DNA of 64,000 nt from Paenibacillus sp. HB172176 (GTDB lineage: Bacteria > Bacillota > Bacilli > Paenibacillales > Paenibacillaceae), in contig NZ_JAATHD010000006.1 in assembly GCF_011947265.1 (NCBI RefSeq), positions 186,001 to 250,000 of the forward strand. Reading direction: 5' to 3'. The notes under the pieces are model-generated. The model had not been told where the DNA came from, did not search any database, and saw nothing but the letters and a program-made list of their open reading frames with translations. Positions 60,145-64,000 of the stretch are shown piece by piece (position 1 is the stretch's first letter; each line of letters opens with the position of its first letter). Both the position numbers and the translations under genes were made by a program.

Positions 60145-60642
60145 ATGCCGCTTACGCCATTGGACATACATAACAAGGAATTCTCAAGAAGATTAAGAGG
60201 CTATGACGAAGATGAGGTTAATGAGTTTCTCGATCTGGTTATAAAGGATTATGAAGCCATTATTAGAGAAAATAAAGAAGTTCAGAATCAGATGCTGAAT
60301 CTTCAAGAGAAGCTTAATCATTTCACGACGATTGAAGATACGTTAAGCAAGACCATTATCGTAGCGCAGGAAGCCGCTGACGAGGTTCGCAACAATGCGA
60401 AGAAGGAAGCTCAGCTTATTATCAAGGAAGCGGAGAAAAACGCCGATCGGATCATTAACGAATCGCTCAACAAATCGCGCAAGGTCTCGCTTGAGGTGGA
60501 AGAGCTCAAGAAGCAGGCTTCGATCTACCGCGCGAGGTTCCGCACCTTGGTTGAAGCGCAGCTTGAGCTCTTGTCGCAGGATGGTTGGGAATCGCTCGAC
60601 ACGCAAGCGAAGGAAGCGGATCGGGAGCTTCTGAGAGGTTAA
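60145..60642 (+). CDS. divIVA: Cell-pole and division-site protein DivIVA
   Basis: A 165-residue protein beginning MPLTPLDIHNKEFSRRLRGY, then DEDEVNEFLDLVIKDYE, the conserved membrane-binding N-terminal domain, followed by a long coiled coil (~30-140). It recognises negatively curved membrane at septa and poles and recruits partners such as MinJ and RacA. Located before ileS as in Bacillus, but separated from ylmH by the iron module. Confidence 0.96.
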   Translation: MPLTPLDIHNKEFSRRLRGYDEDEVNEFLDLVIKDYEAIIRENKEVQNQMLNLQEKLNHFTTIEDTLSKTIIVAQEAADEVRNNAKKEAQLIIKEAEKNADRIINESLNKSRKVSLEVEELKKQASIYRARFRTLVEAQLELLSQDGWESLDTQAKEADRELLRG

Positions 60643-60664
60643 TTTCGGGCGAGCCCTATCCGAT

Positions 60665-60693
60665 TTGACAAGCAATAAGCTTTGCGCTATAAC
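60665..60693 (+). promoter_or_regulatory. Sigma-A promoter of the ileS T-box transcript
   Basis: TTGACA (60665-60670), 17-bp spacer, TATAAC (60688-60693); a near-consensus promoter about 50 bp before the start of the T-box leader structure. Confidence 0.75.
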
Positions 60694-60739
60694 TATTGTT
60701 ATCGAAATGCATAAGCTGTGATGAAGGAACAATGATGAT

Positions 60740-61056
60740 TAACAATGAACTTCAATGACGAGACCAAGTACGTATGATTTTCAATCCGCAGAGAGCCGGG
60801 CCACTGGTGAAAGTCCGGCGTTTGGAAGCATACGGAATATCAGCTCCGAGAAGCGAAGCCGAACCCGCGGATAGCAGCGGCATTAAGCGTCGACGGAAGT
60901 CCCCCGTTATCAGGACCGTGAATGTACAGACATTCACACTTAAGGCGCCGCAGCCCTGTACAGGGAAGGCTCTCTTCCCGTGAGGAAGAAGCCAAGCGGA
61001 ACAAGGGTGGTATCGCGAGCAAGCCTCGTCCCTTCTACAGGGGACGGGGCTTTTAT
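60740..61056 (+). promoter_or_regulatory. T-box riboswitch of ileS
   Basis: A tRNA-sensing leader of about 310 nt. The 5' part has GACGAGACCAAGTACG and CAGAGAGCCGGG with CTGGTGAAAGTCCGG, typical of the stem I base. The likely specifier loop is GAATATC (ATC, isoleucine) near 60835-60841. The conserved T-box AAGGGTGGTATCGCG is at 61003-61017. The terminator is AGCCTCGTCCC (61022-61032) paired with GGGACGGGGCT (61041-61051) plus TTTT. Uncharged tRNA-Ile would stabilise the antiterminator and turn on ileS. Confidence 0.95.
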
Positions 61057-61088
61057 GTTTTCGAAAGAGCGAAGGGAGATTGATGAAT

Positions 61089-64000
61089 ATGCAACGCGTT
61101 GATGTGAAGGAGCGCGCGCGCGCCCGCGAGCTGCGAATATTGCAGCAATGGAAGGAAGAGAATACCTTCAGGAAATCGATCGAGAATAGAGAAGGAAGAC
61201 CGAGCTTCGTGTTCTACGAAGGTCCGCCCACCGCGAACGGCGCGCCGCATATCGGCCATATGCTTGGACGCGTTATCAAGGATTTCATCTGTCGTTACAG
61301 AACGATGGCGGGATACCGCGTTGTGCGCAAAGCCGGCTGGGATACGCATGGCCTTCCGGTAGAGCTTGGCGTGGAGAAGCAGCTTGGCATCTCCGGCAAG
61401 CAGGAGATCGAGAATTACGGCGTAGAGGCTTTTATCAAGAAATGCAAGGATTCCGTATTCGTCTACGAAAAGCAATGGCGGGAGCTGACCGAAGCAATCG
61501 CATATTGGACGGATCTCGACGATCCCTATATTACGCTGAAAAACGAATATATCGAGACGGTGTGGCATATCCTGTCCACAATCCACAAGAAAGGTTTGCT
61601 GTACCGCGGCCATCGCGTCAGCCCGTATTGCCCATGCTGCCAGACGACGCTGAGCTCGCATGAGGTTGCGCAAGGGTACGAGGATGTGAAGGATTTGAGC
61701 GCGACGGCGAAATTCAAGCTGGTCGATTCCGGAGAGTTCATACTCGCCTGGACGACGACGCCTTGGACCTTGCCCGCAAACGCGGCGCTTGCCGTGCATC
61801 CCGATCTGGACTACGTACGCGCGTCGAAGAACGGGGAAGTGTATATCGTTGCCCGCAATTTGGCTGAGGATGTGCTTAAGGAAGGCTATGAAGTGCTGTC
61901 TTCGCTGAAGGGCTCGGAGCTCATCGGCAAAGCCTATGAGCCGCCGTTCCGATATGTGCCGCTGGAGAAGGGTCATATCGTCATACCGGGAGAGTTCGTC
62001 AGCGATACGAGCGGTACAGGAATTGTTCACATCGCCCCCGCCCACGGCGAGGATGATTACAAGGTGGCGCGCCAGAATGGTATTTCCATGCTGAGCGTGG
62101 TCAATAACGCGGGACGATATACCGAGGAAGTGACGGAGCTTGCGGGCCGTTTCGTCAAGGACTGCGATGTGGACATCGTGAAGATGCTGAGCGAGAAGGG
62201 ATTGCTCTATGCGAAAGAGCGCTATGAGCACAGCTATCCGTTCTGCTGGCGTTGCAAATCTCCGCTGCTCTACTATGCTACGGAGAGCTGGTTCATCGAA
62301 ACAACGGCAGTCAAGGAGCAGTTGATCGCGAATAATAACGGCGTCGATTGGTATCCGGGTCATCTCCGCGAAGGGCGCTTCGGCAAATTTCTGGAGGACC
62401 TGGTCGACTGGAATATTAGCCGAAACCGCTATTGGGGAACGCCGCTTAATGTATGGATCTGCGAAGAGACCGGAAAGCAATACGCGCCCGACAGCATAGC
62501 CGATCTTCGGGCGCGGGCGGTAGAAGAAGTGCCGGAGGATATCGAGCTTCACAAGCCGTATGTCGACGAAATTTTGCTGAAATCGCCATTTTCCGAAGGC
62601 GCGGTGATGCGACGAACCTCCGAGGTGATCGACGTCTGGTTCGACAGCGGCTCCATGCCGTTCGCGCAGCAGCATTATCCGTTCGGCGACGAAGCCGCCT
62701 TCAGGGATCAATATCCGGCGGACATTATCTGCGAAGGCATCGATCAGACGCGAGGCTGGTTCTTCTCCTTGCTGGCGGTTTCGACCTTGTACAACGGTAA
62801 AGCGCCGTACAAGGCGGTGCTGTCGACCGGTCATATTCTCGACGAGAACGGTCAGAAGATGTCCAAGTCCAAGGGCAATGTCATTGATCCATGGGAAATT
62901 ATCGAAGAATACGGCACCGACGCTTTCCGCTGGGCGCTTCTGTCGGACAGCGCGCCATGGAACAGCAAACGGTTCTCGCGAAGCATTGTCGGCGAAGCGA
63001 AGTCGAAGGTGATCGATACGATCGTGAACACGCATGCCTTCTACGCCCTCTATGCGTCAATCGACGGCTTCGAGGCTCTGGAGCATCCTGCCGCGGTATC
63101 CGAGAACAAGCTTGACAGATGGATCATATCCAGACTTCATTCGCTTGTTTCAACCGTATCAAAGGGGCTGGACGCCAATGATTTCCTTAATCCGGCAAAG
63201 TCGATTGAAGTGTTCGTCGATGAGCTGAGCAATTGGTATATTCGCCGCTCGCGCGACCGCTTCTGGGGAAGCGGATTGACGACAGACAAGGTCGCGGCGT
63301 ACCAGACGCTGAGAGAAACGCTGCTTACGCTGTCGCAATTAATCGCGCCATACGCGCCGCTGCTTGCCGAGGATATGTACGGAAATCTGGGCGGCGTCGG
63401 CAGCGTCCATCTGACGGACTTCCCGGCAGGAGATTCAGGCTTCATAGATGAAGCTCTGGAGCGCGATATGGAGAGCGCGAAGCAGATTGTCGAGCTCGCG
63501 AGAAGCGTGCGCAACGATACGGCAATCAAGACGCGCCAACCGCTTTCAGAGCTCATTGTATCTCTGAGCCGCGACTTCTCCCTCGAGGAGTACGAGGCGA
63601 TTATCAAAGACGAAATCAATGTCAAGAGCATCGTCGTCCAGAATTCGGACAGCGGCTTTGTCGATTTCAATCTCAAGCTGAACTTAAAGGTTGCAGGGAA
63701 GAAATACGGCAAAAATGTCGGTCCTCTGCAAGGAGCCTTAAAGGCGCTCGCTCCTGAGCTGGCCGGTCAGGTTGTAGCCAAAGGCGTATTCCCGTTCACA
63801 ACGGCGGACGGGGAGGAGCTTGTCGTAACGCTTGACGAATTGCTGGTGGAGAAGCAAGCGAAATCGGGCTTCGCTTCGGCTTCGGACAGCGGCGTGACCG
63901 TGGCTCTGAATACGGAAATTACACCAGAGCTGGAGCAAGAGGGATGGGTGCGAGAAGTTATTCGCGCGGTGCAAGACACTCGCAAGAAGCAGAATCTGGC
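61089..64000 (+). CDS. ileS: Isoleucyl-tRNA synthetase, type-2 class (3' end beyond window)
   Basis: About 970 residues are seen; the frame is still open at the right edge. It charges tRNA-Ile. HIGH motif at 54-57 ([10 protein letters not shown]), [17 protein letters not shown], the editing (CP1) domain with [15 protein letters not shown] and [15 protein letters not shown], and KMSKSKGNV from K590. The WDTHGLPVE form, the EGPPTANG start and the ending [15 protein letters not shown] resemble the type-2 (eukaryote-like) IleRS rather than the type-1 enzyme of B. subtilis; type-2 enzymes are known for low sensitivity to mupirocin. ATG 61089 has better spacing from AAGGGAG than ATG 61083. Control is by the T-box upstream. 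Confidence 0.95.
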   Translation, partial: MQRVDVKERARARELRILQQWKEENTFRKSIENREGRPSFVFYEGPPTANGAPHIGHMLGRVIKDFICRYRTMAGYRVVRKAGWDTHGLPVELGVEKQLGISGKQEIENYGVEAFIKKCKDSVFVYEKQWRELTEAIAYWTDLDDPYITLKNEYIETVWHILSTIHKKGLLYRGHRVSPYCPCCQTTLSSHEVAQGYEDVKDLSATAKFKLVDSGEFILAWTTTPWTLPANAALAVHPDLDYVRASKNGEVYIVARNLAEDVLKEGYEVLSSLKGSELIGKAYEPPFRYVPLEKGHIVIPGEFVSDTSGTGIVHIAPAHGEDDYKVARQNGISMLSVVNNAGRYTEEVTELAGRFVKDCDVDIVKMLSEKGLLYAKERYEHSYPFCWRCKSPLLYYATESWFIETTAVKEQLIANNNGVDWYPGHLREGRFGKFLEDLVDWNISRNRYWGTPLNVWICEETGKQYAPDSIADLRARAVEEVPEDIELHKPYVDEILLKSPFSEGAVMRRTSEVIDVWFDSGSMPFAQQHYPFGDEAAFRDQYPADIICEGIDQTRGWFFSLLAVSTLYNGKAPYKAVLSTGHILDENGQKMSKSKGNVIDPWEIIEEYGTDAFRWALLSDSAPWNSKRFSRSIVGEAKSKVIDTIVNTHAFYALYASIDGFEALEHPAAVSENKLDRWIISRLHSLVSTVSKGLDANDFLNPAKSIEVFVDELSNWYIRRSRDRFWGSGLTTDKVAAYQTLRETLLTLSQLIAPYAPLLAEDMYGNLGGVGSVHLTDFPAGDSGFIDEALERDMESAKQIVELARSVRNDTAIKTRQPLSELIVSLSRDFSLEEYEAIIKDEINVKSIVVQNSDSGFVDFNLKLNLKVAGKKYGKNVGPLQGALKALAPELAGQVVAKGVFPFTTADGEELVVTLDELLVEKQAKSGFASASDSGVTVALNTEITPELEQEGWVREVIRAVQDTRKKQNL

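Noticed and set aside
61053..63035. A 660-codon open frame on the minus strand opposite ileS
   Set aside because: It lies wholly antisense to the well-supported ileS gene and T-box, has no recognisable domain and its composition is typical of the shadow frame of a GC-rich coding strand.

Overview
The window comes from a spore-forming, low-GC-lineage Gram-positive of the Paenibacillaceae type (Paenibacillus/Cohnella-like). The evidence is the Bacillus-like order of conserved blocks (typA-ylaH...ylaJ-phoH; rsfA-panE-bshC-mraZ-rsmH-ftsL-pbpB-spoVD-mur genes-ftsA-ftsZ-spoIIGA-sigE-sigG-ylmCDEFGH-divIVA-ileS), sporulation genes, strong GGAGG-type ribosome-binding sites, frequent TTG/GTG starts and a moderate GC content. 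No rRNA, CRISPR array, prophage or complete insertion sequence was seen.

Region 1 (1-14,400) is mixed accessory and housekeeping DNA: the C-terminal part of a large superfamily-1 helicase with a fused Vsr-like nuclease domain and DUF3320; a small unknown gene; a GH88 unsaturated glucuronyl hydrolase divergent from an AraC regulator; a 40-residue membrane protein; tRNA-Thr and tRNA-Pro; a CNNM/CBS transporter; a DUF1836 protein, a UbiA prenyltransferase and a DUF6081 protein; the cysteine desulfurase/ThiI pair for tRNA 4-thiouridine; and two divergent TerC-family genes.

Region 2 (14,400-25,200) holds a LiaF-like membrane protein, typA, ylaH, a small unknown gene, an LCP cell-wall ligase, a stand-alone small ORF, the sporulation lipoprotein ylaJ, phoH/ylaK, an orphan solute-binding protein convergent with a secreted coiled-coil protein, a MidA-type methyltransferase and a small membrane protein.

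Region 3 (25,400-57,600) is the extended division and cell-wall cluster. It runs rsfA, panE, DUF3397, bshC, ahcY, a DUF4349 lipoprotein, then mraZ, rsmH, ftsL, pbpB, spoVD, murE, murF, mraY, murD, spoVE/ftsW, murB, murA, divIB, ftsA, ftsZ, spoIIGA, sigE, sigG, ylmC, pgeF, ylmE, sepF, ylmG and ylmH. It makes the lipid II precursor (meso-diaminopimelate type, from the DNPR motif of MurE), builds the divisome, and turns on the mother-cell and forespore sigma factors. murG is missing from its usual place between spoVE and murB. Region 4 (57,600-64,000) has a two-gene Fur-controlled iron-siderophore module inserted between ylmH and divIVA, then divIVA and a T-box-controlled ileS of the type-2 class, cut by the window edge.

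The most unusual structure is a family of non-coding repeats with about 24-bp terminal inverted repeats: a full 240-bp copy before ftsL, shorter copies before typA and murD, and a degraded remnant before bshC. Each sits in the leader of an essential or core gene and can fold into several hairpins.
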